64,000 nt of DNA, taken from positions 27,261-91,260 of the forward strand of contig NZ_MJUZ01000003.1 in assembly GCF_002237645.1 (NCBI RefSeq). The letters run 5' to 3'. Under the pieces are notes generated by a model. The model was not told the DNA's origin. It did no database searches and saw only the letters and a program-made list of their open reading frames with translations. The translations under genes and the position numbers were made by a program. Position 1 is the first letter of the stretch. Each line of letters starts with the position of its first letter. This DNA comes from Desulfovibrio sp. MES5. GTDB taxonomy: Bacteria > Desulfobacterota > Desulfovibrionia > Desulfovibrionales > Desulfovibrionaceae. Of the stretch, positions 10,591 to 20,980 are shown one piece after another.

Positions 10591-13500
10591 GGGCGCATAC
10601 TCGCTTGCTGTTTACGTCTTTTGCGGGCGTCACGCTGGGCATCGGCACGCGTTTTTTCACTTTGCGGCAGCGTGGTTCGAGGATTGGGGAGAACTTCCGG
10701 CGCGGAGGACTGGGAGCTGGCGGGCAGTTTTTCCAGTACCGCGTCTGTCAACTCGCGCAGGCAGGGGTGCAGAAAAACGGCGGCAACGCCCATATCCACG
10801 CCAAAGGCCCGTTGGATGCGTTCTCGCAGTTGCGGGGCCATGACCGAAGTTCCGCCGAGGTCAAAAAAGTTTGCGTCGGGATCGGCGGCGTCCGTGCGCA
10901 AGGTCTGGGCCCAAATGTTCGCCATTGTGGCGCGCAGCGCTTCCGCACTGTCCCCATGGCGCATGTTTTCAGCGGCGTCGGGTGACGGCGCGTGAACCTG
11001 ATACGGCCCGGGCTCTCCCCATATGTTGCTCAAAGGATGCGGAAGGCGGCTCGGCGCTACGGCGGCTTCCGGGTAAAGGACCAGCGTGCAGGAAGGCTCG
11101 GGGTCGTGTGGCGAAAGCAGGCGTCCGCCGATCCGTGACGGGTCGGCCCCTACAAGAAGCGCGTCCTTGCCGGATCTGAGGGCCAACTCCAGCATAGTCA
11201 GTATGTGGTGTTCTTGTTGCAGGGGCATGGCCACAAGGGTGTCCGCATGCGGAGCCCTGGCATTATGCCGGGCCGCGTCGGCGCGCAGGGACTGGAAGAG
11301 TGCGGCGGCGGGCGATACGGCGTCCGTATCCATGATCAGCCAGCGAACAAGGGGCACGCCCGGAAGCTGGGCATGGAAAGCTTGCGCCACTTTTTCGCTT
11401 TCTTGGGCAGCCCGGCCAGGCTCAGCGGTTGCGGCGCTGAGGGAAAGAATATGCACAAGGCCTCCCGGCGGCACTCCGAAGGCGGTGTGGGCTGCAGTGG
11501 CGTCCGGCAGTTCCCCGCCGTATTGCAGCCTTTCGGGCTGCCCCCAAAGGCGGCACAGTTCGTCCGCATTCGCGCCGCACAGCCACAGACGCGCTTCTGG
11601 CCTGCGTAACAGCGCGGCAATGCAGGATGCGTCCGCATCGGAGCCGGAGAGCAGCACCATGCAGCACCTGTCAGGAGCAAAGAGAATGTCCCAGTCCGGC
11701 GCGGGGCAGTCCGGGAAAGCTGGCGTCATTCCGAACGAACTGCGGGGCGTGTACATCAGCGTATGCGTGTTTTGCTGCGGGGCGGCATCCCGCAGGTCAG
11801 CCTGCCCTGCGGCAAAGGCGCGTTCAAGCATGCTTGCGGCATACAGCGGCAATTCCTGAAACAGGTCCTGCCGCAGTCTGCCGTCCGCATGTCTGGGCAG
11901 GCGGCGCACGCGCATGTGGTGCTGCGGGCGCAGCGGCAACGGCAGGTCAGTAAAAAATTCTTCCGGTTTTTGGGATGACAGTGCCGGGAAAGCGTCTGCG
12001 TACCAGACGACAAGCTCCCCTTCGTCATGCAGCAGTGATTTCTGGCCTTCGCGGCGGGCAGGAGCAATAATGCCCAGGGCCATATCCGGCAGGCTTTCTC
12101 CGGTCAGCTTGGACGCGAGATTGTCCAGATTGACGGCATGCCCCTGCCGCCAGAGCAGGGGACTGCCATAGCCGGGAATTGGCAAAGCCACGGTGTCGCG
12201 GGTCAGAAGGCGAAGGCGCGTCCGGGAACTGAACGCCACGGTTTCGCCGGGTGCGCAGCCAGCGGGCAGGCAGTCCCTGTGCAGCCGTGCCGTCACCGTA
12301 GCTTCTGTCCCTTCGGAGCCGAAGCTGTCGACCAGGGCAAAGACATTTGTTTCAGGCAGTTGCAGCAGCAGGCGTATATTGTCGTTTACCCCGCAGGTGG
12401 GCAGGGTTGCAGGCAGGTGATTCACAATGCAGACATGGGCCGCTTCGGGCCATGTCTTTTCCGCTGGGCGGCGGGTCAGGCATACAAGGCTGCTGGCTGT
12501 CGCCCTGTGGAGCGATGTGAGGACCGGAACATCGCTTCCGGCGGCCGCAAGACTGAGCAACCCATCAGGATCGGCAGCGGGCTGTTCAAAAGCAATGCCG
12601 TCATAGGCGCTCAAATTGAGCAGCTCTGCCAGTTTTTTGGCCGCGCCCACTCGACTCGGGGGCTTTGCACAGATTGGGTTGAGCGCGGCTTCCAGACTGC
12701 CCGAGGTTCCCGCCAGCGTTGCCATGCATTGCAGAAATGCCGCCGCCGCCGCTTCCACGCGGGCGCGGCCGAACAGCGCTGTGTCGTATTCAAGATGGAG
12801 CCTGTGGCCCCTTTCGCCGAAATCCCAGATGACAAAGGCCAGATCATAGGCTGATATGGGATAGTCCGGGATGCGCGGCGTCATAGAAACAGCGCCGGAC
12901 ATGCCGAAGGCGTTCTGCAGCGTCAGAAATATCTGGCTGACGGGATGCCTGCCGCTGTGCCGCCGCACGCCGCTGGCGGCAACTATGTTCTGAAAGGGAA
13001 GAACTTGGTTGTCGAGAGCGTCCATGAGGCAGGCATGGCTTTGAAGCAGCATTTCCACCGCTGTTTTTTGCGGGTCAAAAAGCGCGGCCAGCGGCAGCAC
13101 ATTGACAAAGCAGCCCACCATATCCTCCAGGCCGGGAAACTGCCTGTTGGCCGCCACTGTGAGGATGGGCGTCTCGGCTTCTCCCGCCTCCCGGTAAAGA
13201 AACAGCCGCAGGGCCGCGTGCAGGGCCGAAAAGAAGCTGCATCCGTGCCGGGCGGCCCAGGATCTGACTTTTTGGACAAGGGCCGCGTCCATATCGACGG
13301 CGCACAGGGCATGGCGGGTGTGGGGGGCGGAAGAATCCGTGTTTCCTTTATCTGAGAGGGATGGAGCGGGGCCGCGTATAAAATCAGGCGGCAGGGCGTG
13401 CCGGGGGGGGATGCCCGCCAGCGTATCCCGCCAGAAGGCAGTCTGTTTTTCCTTTATGGCGGGCAGGGCGCTGGCATGCAGCCATGCGGCGTACTCCGCA

Positions 13501-14246
13501 TAACTGGCGGCCAGGGGGGGAAGGTTTGGCTTTGTGCCTTGCAGATACGCGTTCAGCAGGGCCCCGATCTCTCTGGCAAGCACACCCATGGACCAGCCGT
13601 CCATGATCAGGTGGTGCAGCCCCAGAACCAGAACGGCATGGCTGGCTTGCCCCGCGAACACGGCCGCGCGCCAAAGTGGGGGAGCGGCAAGGTCATAGGG
13701 GGTGAAGCGAAAGCTGTGAACGCATCCGGCTATGGCCTTTTCGCGTTCGTGGGCGTCAGGTATGGCGTGAACGGTCAGCGGCACGGAGCATTCTTTGCCG
13801 ATGCGCAGCCGGGGAGCCCCTCCCTGCGGTGTGCTGCAAAAGGCACGCAGCATATCGTGCCGCTCCATCAGCAGGGCGAAGGCGTCGTGCATGGCGGCGT
13901 TCAGATCCAGCGGCAGATTGTCCAGCTGGAACACGCCGACCTGATTGACGACAGTGATGCTCTCCTGATTGCGGCTCAACAGGTGAAAAACTTCTTGATA
14001 GGGCGTAAGCGCATGGTGCGTGGGCTCATGGCAGGCAGGAAGGCGCGTTTCCCATTTTTCTGTCAGAAGGCGGCGCGCTTCTGCACCCGCCAGAGAACGG
14101 ACCAGGGCGCGCCGGTTATGCTGCAGTTCCGGCAGCTCGTCTTCGCTCAGCGCTCCCTTGGGCGCGCTGATGCGCAACCTGCCGTTTTGCATGGCAAGCG
14201 AGACTCCCTTTCGGGCGCACAGATCCAGAAGTTTCGCAATATGCAT
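10587..14246 (-). CDS. NRPS protein: TubC-like docking domain, C, degenerate A/KR-like region, T
   Basis: N-term IAKLLDLCARKGVSLAMQNGRLRI resembles TubC docking domain; C motif LGLHHLIMDGWS; carrier NFFDLGGTSVMAPQ. No YTSGSTGxPKG motif in the ~650 aa between C and T. Start set at ATG 14246-14244 (TGATG overlap). Confidence 0.85.
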   Translation of the reverse strand: MHIAKLLDLCARKGVSLAMQNGRLRISAPKGALSEDELPELQHNRRALVRSLAGAEARRLLTEKWETRLPACHEPTHHALTPYQEVFHLLSRNQESITVVNQVGVFQLDNLPLDLNAAMHDAFALLMERHDMLRAFCSTPQGGAPRLRIGKECSVPLTVHAIPDAHEREKAIAGCVHSFRFTPYDLAAPPLWRAAVFAGQASHAVLVLGLHHLIMDGWSMGVLAREIGALLNAYLQGTKPNLPPLAASYAEYAAWLHASALPAIKEKQTAFWRDTLAGIPPRHALPPDFIRGPAPSLSDKGNTDSSAPHTRHALCAVDMDAALVQKVRSWAARHGCSFFSALHAALRLFLYREAGEAETPILTVAANRQFPGLEDMVGCFVNVLPLAALFDPQKTAVEMLLQSHACLMDALDNQVLPFQNIVAASGVRRHSGRHPVSQIFLTLQNAFGMSGAVSMTPRIPDYPISAYDLAFVIWDFGERGHRLHLEYDTALFGRARVEAAAAAFLQCMATLAGTSGSLEAALNPICAKPPSRVGAAKKLAELLNLSAYDGIAFEQPAADPDGLLSLAAAGSDVPVLTSLHRATASSLVCLTRRPAEKTWPEAAHVCIVNHLPATLPTCGVNDNIRLLLQLPETNVFALVDSFGSEGTEATVTARLHRDCLPAGCAPGETVAFSSRTRLRLLTRDTVALPIPGYGSPLLWRQGHAVNLDNLASKLTGESLPDMALGIIAPARREGQKSLLHDEGELVVWYADAFPALSSQKPEEFFTDLPLPLRPQHHMRVRRLPRHADGRLRQDLFQELPLYAASMLERAFAAGQADLRDAAPQQNTHTLMYTPRSSFGMTPAFPDCPAPDWDILFAPDRCCMVLLSGSDADASCIAALLRRPEARLWLCGANADELCRLWGQPERLQYGGELPDATAAHTAFGVPPGGLVHILSLSAATAEPGRAAQESEKVAQAFHAQLPGVPLVRWLIMDTDAVSPAAALFQSLRADAARHNARAPHADTLVAMPLQQEHHILTMLELALRSGKDALLVGADPSRIGGRLLSPHDPEPSCTLVLYPEAAVAPSRLPHPLSNIWGEPGPYQVHAPSPDAAENMRHGDSAEALRATMANIWAQTLRTDAADPDANFFDLGGTSVMAPQLRERIQRAFGVDMGVAAVFLHPCLRELTDAVLEKLPASSQSSAPEVLPNPRTTLPQSEKTRADAQRDARKRRKQQASMRP

Positions 14247-17200
14247 CAGAGTTCTTCCCATTCCGTGTTCGCTTTCGCCGGGAGGATCGTTCCCGCAATA
14301 CGATTGACCAGATGGTCAAAGACCGGCTGTTCAAAAATGACGCGCACATCGACAGCCGTACCCAGACGCTGGCCAAGCAGCACAGCCAGTTTTATGGCCA
14401 GCAGCGAATGCCCGCCTTCCAGAAAAAAATTGCTCCCGGCTTTTGGCCTGCAGTGCAGCAGGCTCCACCACAAATCGGCCAGCACCGCGCCCACGCCGTG
14501 CGCATCTTCGTCAGCGGGGGTGTGCAGGGGGGCTTCCCGGTTGACTTCAGTCAGTTGTTCGAGTTCTTTTCTCAAGGCAGTCACATCCACTTTTCCGCTT
14601 GAGGTCAGGGGAAAGGTGTCGCACGTGAAAAAGATGGTGGGTATGAAGGCCGGGGGCAGGGATGCGCCCAGCTTGCGTTGTGTCGCAGCAGCATCGAAAG
14701 GAAGGCTGGAGTCGGGGATGACGCAAGCCGCAAGCGCGGCTGTTTCGCCTGCGCCGACCACTGCCACCACAGCGTCCCGTACTTGGGGAAGGACGCGCAG
14801 GGCCTGTTCCACTTCCTGAGGCGCAATGCGCTGCCCCCTGATTTTGATCTGCCTGTCCAGCCTGCCCAGACCCAGCAGAAGCCCATTGGCGGTCCATACG
14901 CCCCTGTCGCCAGTGCGGAACGTCTGGAGGGCATTTCCTGCGGGGCTGTTCAGTGGGGTAAAGCCGCCGCTTTGTTCAAGGTTTCCGGTTTGCGGGTTGA
15001 GGTATCCCCGGGCCAGAACCTGTCCCTGAACGGCGATTTCTCCGGGAAGCCCCCAGGGGAGTTCCCGCCCGTCTGCGTCGAGGACCATGACGGTTGCGCC
15101 CGCAATGGGCTTGCCCAGCGGCACGGCCATGCCCCCGGCATCGTGAGGGGAAGTTGTGTGCCAGACAGCTTCGCCGCAGACCTCGGTACTGCCGTAAAAG
15201 TTGTGGACAACCGCGCTGGGAAAGGCCTTGTGCAGTTCGCTGACAAGGGGGCCGTACAAAGGTTCGCCGCTGGAAATGATATGGCGCAGGGCGGGAAGGG
15301 TCACGCGGGTGTGGCCGGCAAGCCCGGCCAGGGCGTGCAGCGCGCTTGGCACGGCCACCAGCCGCGTTACGCCGTGCTGTTCCAGGGCGTGCAAGACCGC
15401 ATCCATGCGCCGTACATCGGCATCGGGCACAATGTGCACGGGCGCGGCGTGCAGCAGCGGCGTGAAAAGCTCGGTGACCGCATCCACAAAACCTGTGTCG
15501 GTCTTGGCGCAGCACCGCTCGCCCGGCTCGAAGGGGATGGCTTCGCCCCCCCACCGCAGACGGTTAATCAGTGCCCCCTGCCCGATGGATACCCCCTTGG
15601 GACGCCCGCTTGAGCCAGAGGTGAACAGCGTGAGAACCGGCGTATCCGCATCGCTCCCCGCCGCAAGTGACAGGCTGGCACTCGCGGTCGGGCTTTTTTC
15701 AAGTTCGGCTACGTCAAGACATATGGGCCTGTGCTGTGGGCCGAAGTCAAACCGTTCGTGCAGCCGCGAATCCACGAGCACGGCTGCAACCCCGGCCTGG
15801 GCCAGCATGTCGCTCAGGCGTTCGCGGGGCATGCCGGGGCTCACCGGGGTTACAGCCCGGCCGGCACGCCAGGCCGCAAGTATGGCGGCCACCCATAGAG
15901 GGCCGCGCTCAAGGCAGAGAGCCACTGGCCCGCGCGGGGGGCAGGCGGCGTCAACCCATGCGGCGACGGCAAGGCTCATCTCATGCAGCTGATGGAATTT
16001 CAGTATGTTGTCGTAACCGTAGGTCAGGCAGGGCGCATCAGCGTGGCTGGCGGCAATATCCTCAAAGCGCTGCCAGAGAGAGGGCCACAGGCCGGGAGTT
16101 TCACCCTGGCGCCATTGGGCGAGGGCGGCCTGCTCCTCAGGCGGGATCAGGGAAACTTCTTCCAGCGTAAGGTCGGGCGTGTCCGTTACCTGCCGGAGTA
16201 TCCACCGCAGGCGGTCAAGCAGGCCCGTCAGGGCGGGGAGGGGCCACGCGGAAGCGTCAGCCGTGATTTCAAAAACAAGAGCGCCCTGACCATCTCGCAT
16301 TGAGATATCCAGGCTCATGGCGCTTTCGTGCCTTCCCCCGGGCTGCAGGCGCACAGTCATGCCATTGACTGAAAATACGGTTTCTTCGGTGTTGTCCTGG
16401 CTGAAAGCAATGTCAAACAAGGGATGACGCCCGGGCTGGCGGTGGGCTTCAATCTCCCTGACCAGACTGTCAAAAGGCACACTGGCGTTTTCTCCAGCCC
16501 GGATGAGGGACTCGCGGCAAACGGCCAGCAATTCCCGGAAGGTATTCGCCTTGTCCAGACGAACGGCGAGCGGCAGGGGGGTGACCATCATGCCCACAAC
16601 GTTTTCCAGTTCCGGCGTGAACCGCTGTGCGGCATAGGTGCCAAGAAGAAGGTTGCTGCTTGCCGAGCAGCGCGAAACAAGCAGCGAAAAGGCCGCAAAG
16701 CACAGTATGAACGGCGTGACGCCTCCGGCTGCGGCCCGTTGCCGTAAATCAGCGGCAAGATCGTCCGGCAGGGGATAGGCAACATAGGCTTCGCCGTGTT
16801 GCGCCGTTGTTTTTCCATACTGTGAAGTAACCGCGAAGTTGGGGAGTTCCGGCCTCGTAACATCCGCCAGTTCTTTCTTCATGGCTTTCAGGCGTTCGGC
16901 AGCAAGCCGCGTCATAGCTTGCGACTGCTCCCAATCGGCCATATCAGCATAATCAATGCCCGGGCAGATGGCCGGGATGTTTTTGCCATCAAGGGCTTCG
17001 CGCAGGCTGTTCATGAACAGCCGCATGGACCATCCGTCAAAAGCGGCATGGTGGAAGGCCAGGTACAGGTCCGCTCCCGTTTCGGGCGCATCCCGCGCCA
17101 CAAGGCATGCGCGCAGCAAGGGGCCGACGGCGAGATCAAAGGCCTGTTGCGAGATTTCGGCGTATGCTTTGTCAGAAAGTGCCTGTTGTGCTTCCGCGTC

Positions 17201-20200
17201 ATGTCCGCGTGCGTTCACATGGGTGAAAGGCACCGTCAGGCGGGGATGAACGCGCTGCCATACTTGCGTATCGGTGGTTTCGCCGTGTGCCTCGTCGTGA
17301 CGGCAATGCAGGGTGGTGCGAAGCGCCTCGTGCCTGTCGGCAACAGTCTGCAAGGCCTTTTCGATGGCCGGGGCAGTGACGCGTCCTGAAATCTTCAGAC
17401 GAAAAGCCAGAATGTACCTGGCTGTTCCGGGATGCAGCGTTTCTTCTATCCACAGGCGTTTTTGCGCGTGAGAGGCGGGAAAGACCTTTCCGCCGTCAGG
17501 GGCTGGGGGCTGGCTGCGCCGTCTTGAGGGGAGCACAGGAGGGATGTTTTTTTCATGGCTGCCGCGCAGACCGTCCATGTGACTGCCAAGCGCCGCTGGG
17601 GTGGGATGCCGGAAGATGTCCATAACGCCCAGCCCGGAAAAATCCTGCCCGCGCAGCAGGTTCAGCAGGCGGATGGCCGCAATGGAGTCGCCGCCAGATT
17701 CAAAAAAATTGGCGTCGGCATTTTCCGGCGGCGCGCCGAGCACGGTTTTCCATGCCAGGGCAATTGCCTTTTCTGTGGGAGTGCCGGGAACAAAATGACT
17801 GTTCTGCACACGTGTGGGCCACCGTTTGACGGCCTCACGGTCTGTCTTGGCGTTGGCGGAAAGCGGAAAGGTTTTGCACTGGCCGATGAAGGACGGAATC
17901 ATGTAGGATGGCAGGCGCTTTTTCAGGAAAGCTCTGACGCCCTCCACGCTGAGTTCGCTGCCGGGTTGCGGCGCAACATAGGCACACAGTTTTTTGCCGT
18001 CTTCCGAAAGAAAAACCACGGCCTGCCGAACGTCCGGATGGCGTTGCACCTGTGCCTCGATCTCGCTGAGTTCCATGCGGAAGCCATGTATTTTTACCTG
18101 GCTGTCGCGGCGGCCGAGAAATTCTATGACGCCGTCTTCATGCATGCGGCCCATGTCGCCGGTTTTGTATAGGCGTTCGCCCGTGCCGGGCAACAAGCCG
18201 AAGGCGGCACGATTGCGCTCGGGGTCGTTCAGATACCCCGCCGACATATACGGGCCGGTGCAGCACAGTTCGCCGGCCACTCCCCGCGGGCACACCTGTC
18301 CCAACTGGTTCAGCACATGGTACCCGGCGTTCTGGAAGGGCTTGCCATAGGGGATGCTGTCCCATTGGGGGGCGATGTCTCGTACCTGATGGCAGATATT
18401 GGCCACGGATATTTCCGTGGGGCCGCCGAGGCTGAACAGGCGTGCCCGGGGAGCGCGTTGAAGCAGGGCGCGTGCCGTGGACAAGGGTATCCAGTCGCCC
18501 CCGAGGGAGACGAGACGCAGGTTTTCCAGGCCCGGGGCCGGATCTGTTGCGCAAAAGTCCAGCAGCATGGTCAGCATGGACGGGACGCTGTTCCAGAAGC
18601 CCACACGGTGTTTACGCATGAGTTCAAGCCAGTGGGCGGGGTCCTTGCGGCGCGAATGCTCCGGAAAAACCGTGGGCATGCCCAGAAGCGCGTTGCCCGC
18701 ATAGTCGGGAACGGCCATGTCATGATGGAAGGGCGACAGCGCCAGGGAAGGGGTTTCCTGCCCCAGAGGGCAGAAGGAAGAAAACTGCGCTATGCAGTTG
18801 AGAATTCCCTTGTAGGGAACAAGAACCCCCTTGGGCGCGCCTGTGCTGCCAGAAGTATATATGACGCTGAAAATATCATTTTCAAAGGCGGACATGGCGG
18901 TTGACGGCGGCAGCAGGATGTTATCCCCGTCCTGATCCATGCCGGGGTCCATGACGGGAATTCCCGAGGCTGCGACTCGGGCCGTGGCCGAGCCGTCTGT
19001 CAGTACAAGGCTTGCACCGCAGTCGTGCAGGATGCCACGCAGGCGTTCTGCCGGGGCTTCGGGGTCCAGAGGAACGGCAACGCCCCCGGCTGCCCGCACG
19101 GCAAAGGGCGCGATCGCCTGCCAGCGGCCTTTGTGCAGGGCCATGCCCACGCGGGCATGCCGGGGCAGCCCTGTTCTCTGCAGCCGGGCTGCCAGCCGGG
19201 TCACAGCTTCGTACACGTCCTGCCAGAGCATTTGCCCCTGATGGTCCACCAGCGCCCATTGTCGTCCCATGCTTTGGGCCTGTTTTTCAAGGCGGGCCAG
19301 GGCGTCATCGCCGCCGATGTCCACCGTGGGGCCATATTCGCTGCTGTACGGGCACCGGGGCGTCAGTATCTGATACAGGGGCAGAGGGGACTGCCATGCG
19401 GCTGTGTCGGCGGCCAGGGACTGTACCAGCCGGACAAAGGCGTCGAACATGGTTTCGGGCAGGCTTTCGGGAAACATGTTCTCCAGCACGTCCCAGGACA
19501 AATGCAATGCGCCGTCGATCATGCCGTACTGGGCGTCTATCCAGACTTGCGGCGTCTGGGTCAGGGTCTGGCGTACCGTGCCCAGGCTGCCGAGGAACCC
19601 TACCCAGGAAGAGGCGCGGCTGCGGGCGTTGCTCTCCGGCTCACTGGTAAAAACGAAAGGCATGCCGGTTTCCGGGCCTACGCCTGTGGCCTGCCGCCAT
19701 TCACGCAGAACTGTTACGCCGGAAACATGCTCATGCTCGAGATCCTGCCAGATCTGCCGTTGTAGTTCACGGCACCTTGCGGCAAAGGGGCGGCCTGCTT
19801 CCGTATTGTCGACGATGGTGAGGGAAAAGCTGGCGAATTCGCCGACGCAACGCTCTATGTCAGGGTGAACTGGCAGGCGGTTTACCCGTGGCACGTTGAT
19901 GGCAAACCTGCTTTCATAGCTCCAGTGTCCGAGGGTTTCCGCATAGCACCCAAGCAGGAGTGTGGACAGGGTGAGGTCGTTCTGCCGCAGTTTTTCCGTC
20001 AGTTGGGCGAACGTGTGGGCTTCAAGCCGCACCTCATGCCGCCTGAAGCAGGGAGCCGTGTGGGCTGGCATAGCCGGAACCGGCTCCGCATCTGCCCCGT
20101 AGCCTCTGCTTGAGCGCAAAGGAATGGCGGGCGCTGGGGGCAGGGTGCGTACCTTTTTCCGCCAATAGGCAAGGCTTCGCGCATAGGTGGGGCTGTTTTT

Positions 20201-20980
20201 GAACTCAGCGAGCGCGAGCACATAGTCCCGAAAAGAAAAATCAGCGGCGGGCGGCAAAGTTTCACCGGCATACAGAAGGGCGAGTTCCCGCATGAGCACC
20301 TGAAGGCTGTGCCCGTCCAGGCACCAGCAGTCCAGGCTGCCCATCAGCACGGTAGCGTCATTCTTGAGGGCGAAAGCGCGGAACTCTGTTTGGGGCCAGA
20401 CTTCAAGCGGATAGCAGGCATGGGAAAGCGTTGCGCGTTCCGCAAGAAGCATCTGCTCGGCGGCAGCCGCATCAAGGTGCGTAAGATTTTGAACCTGCAG
20501 GGCAAGAGGTGAAAATTCCCGCAGAATCCTCTGGGTGCCGTCAGCAAGCACAAGGGCGTGAAGCATGTCGTGCCGCTGGAGAAGCGTGTTCCAGCAGTCT
20601 TCGAACCGCCGGGCGTCAAAATTGTGTATTTCCAGCTCAAAATATGCATGAATGCCTATATTGCCGAAGGCAACGGACGCGTCGCGGCCCATCCAGTATG
20701 CCTGCTGGTTTTCATTGAGCGGAAAAGGCAGGTATTTTTCTTCTGGCCTGGGGTCAAGGCGGGGCAGGTCCATGCCGTCACTCGACTGTTCCGCCGTCAG
20801 TTGGGCAAGGATTGCCTGCTTGTGGGATCTGAGCCGTTCCACCACCTGATCTGTCAGAACAGACGCATTTCCCCGGCAGACAAGCTCCCCGCCCTCGGCA
20901 TGCAGAGTGACGCCCTGGCGGCGCAACTCAAGCATGAAAGCCAGATGGGCATAATCCGGATACGTTGGAACTGCGGACAT
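14246..20980 (-). CDS. NRPS, docking-Cy-A-T-C-A-T
   Basis: 2244 aa. TubC-like N-term LAFMLELRRQGVTLHAEGGELVCRG; Cy signature DCWCLDGHS; A1 VIYTSGSTGAPKGVLVP; carrier NFFESGGDSIAAIR; C motif LAFHHAAFDGWS; A2 TLFTSGSSGRPKGVSIG, KTDTGFVDAVTELFTPLL, NFYGSTEVCGEAVWH; carrier NFFLEGGHSLLAIK. Confidence 0.93.
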   Translation of the reverse strand: MSAVPTYPDYAHLAFMLELRRQGVTLHAEGGELVCRGNASVLTDQVVERLRSHKQAILAQLTAEQSSDGMDLPRLDPRPEEKYLPFPLNENQQAYWMGRDASVAFGNIGIHAYFELEIHNFDARRFEDCWNTLLQRHDMLHALVLADGTQRILREFSPLALQVQNLTHLDAAAAEQMLLAERATLSHACYPLEVWPQTEFRAFALKNDATVLMGSLDCWCLDGHSLQVLMRELALLYAGETLPPAADFSFRDYVLALAEFKNSPTYARSLAYWRKKVRTLPPAPAIPLRSSRGYGADAEPVPAMPAHTAPCFRRHEVRLEAHTFAQLTEKLRQNDLTLSTLLLGCYAETLGHWSYESRFAINVPRVNRLPVHPDIERCVGEFASFSLTIVDNTEAGRPFAARCRELQRQIWQDLEHEHVSGVTVLREWRQATGVGPETGMPFVFTSEPESNARSRASSWVGFLGSLGTVRQTLTQTPQVWIDAQYGMIDGALHLSWDVLENMFPESLPETMFDAFVRLVQSLAADTAAWQSPLPLYQILTPRCPYSSEYGPTVDIGGDDALARLEKQAQSMGRQWALVDHQGQMLWQDVYEAVTRLAARLQRTGLPRHARVGMALHKGRWQAIAPFAVRAAGGVAVPLDPEAPAERLRGILHDCGASLVLTDGSATARVAASGIPVMDPGMDQDGDNILLPPSTAMSAFENDIFSVIYTSGSTGAPKGVLVPYKGILNCIAQFSSFCPLGQETPSLALSPFHHDMAVPDYAGNALLGMPTVFPEHSRRKDPAHWLELMRKHRVGFWNSVPSMLTMLLDFCATDPAPGLENLRLVSLGGDWIPLSTARALLQRAPRARLFSLGGPTEISVANICHQVRDIAPQWDSIPYGKPFQNAGYHVLNQLGQVCPRGVAGELCCTGPYMSAGYLNDPERNRAAFGLLPGTGERLYKTGDMGRMHEDGVIEFLGRRDSQVKIHGFRMELSEIEAQVQRHPDVRQAVVFLSEDGKKLCAYVAPQPGSELSVEGVRAFLKKRLPSYMIPSFIGQCKTFPLSANAKTDREAVKRWPTRVQNSHFVPGTPTEKAIALAWKTVLGAPPENADANFFESGGDSIAAIRLLNLLRGQDFSGLGVMDIFRHPTPAALGSHMDGLRGSHEKNIPPVLPSRRRSQPPAPDGGKVFPASHAQKRLWIEETLHPGTARYILAFRLKISGRVTAPAIEKALQTVADRHEALRTTLHCRHDEAHGETTDTQVWQRVHPRLTVPFTHVNARGHDAEAQQALSDKAYAEISQQAFDLAVGPLLRACLVARDAPETGADLYLAFHHAAFDGWSMRLFMNSLREALDGKNIPAICPGIDYADMADWEQSQAMTRLAAERLKAMKKELADVTRPELPNFAVTSQYGKTTAQHGEAYVAYPLPDDLAADLRQRAAAGGVTPFILCFAAFSLLVSRCSASSNLLLGTYAAQRFTPELENVVGMMVTPLPLAVRLDKANTFRELLAVCRESLIRAGENASVPFDSLVREIEAHRQPGRHPLFDIAFSQDNTEETVFSVNGMTVRLQPGGRHESAMSLDISMRDGQGALVFEITADASAWPLPALTGLLDRLRWILRQVTDTPDLTLEEVSLIPPEEQAALAQWRQGETPGLWPSLWQRFEDIAASHADAPCLTYGYDNILKFHQLHEMSLAVAAWVDAACPPRGPVALCLERGPLWVAAILAAWRAGRAVTPVSPGMPRERLSDMLAQAGVAAVLVDSRLHERFDFGPQHRPICLDVAELEKSPTASASLSLAAGSDADTPVLTLFTSGSSGRPKGVSIGQGALINRLRWGGEAIPFEPGERCCAKTDTGFVDAVTELFTPLLHAAPVHIVPDADVRRMDAVLHALEQHGVTRLVAVPSALHALAGLAGHTRVTLPALRHIISSGEPLYGPLVSELHKAFPSAVVHNFYGSTEVCGEAVWHTTSPHDAGGMAVPLGKPIAGATVMVLDADGRELPWGLPGEIAVQGQVLARGYLNPQTGNLEQSGGFTPLNSPAGNALQTFRTGDRGVWTANGLLLGLGRLDRQIKIRGQRIAPQEVEQALRVLPQVRDAVVAVVGAGETAALAACVIPDSSLPFDAAATQRKLGASLPPAFIPTIFFTCDTFPLTSSGKVDVTALRKELEQLTEVNREAPLHTPADEDAHGVGAVLADLWWSLLHCRPKAGSNFFLEGGHSLLAIKLAVLLGQRLGTAVDVRVIFEQPVFDHLVNRIAGTILPAKANTEWEEL

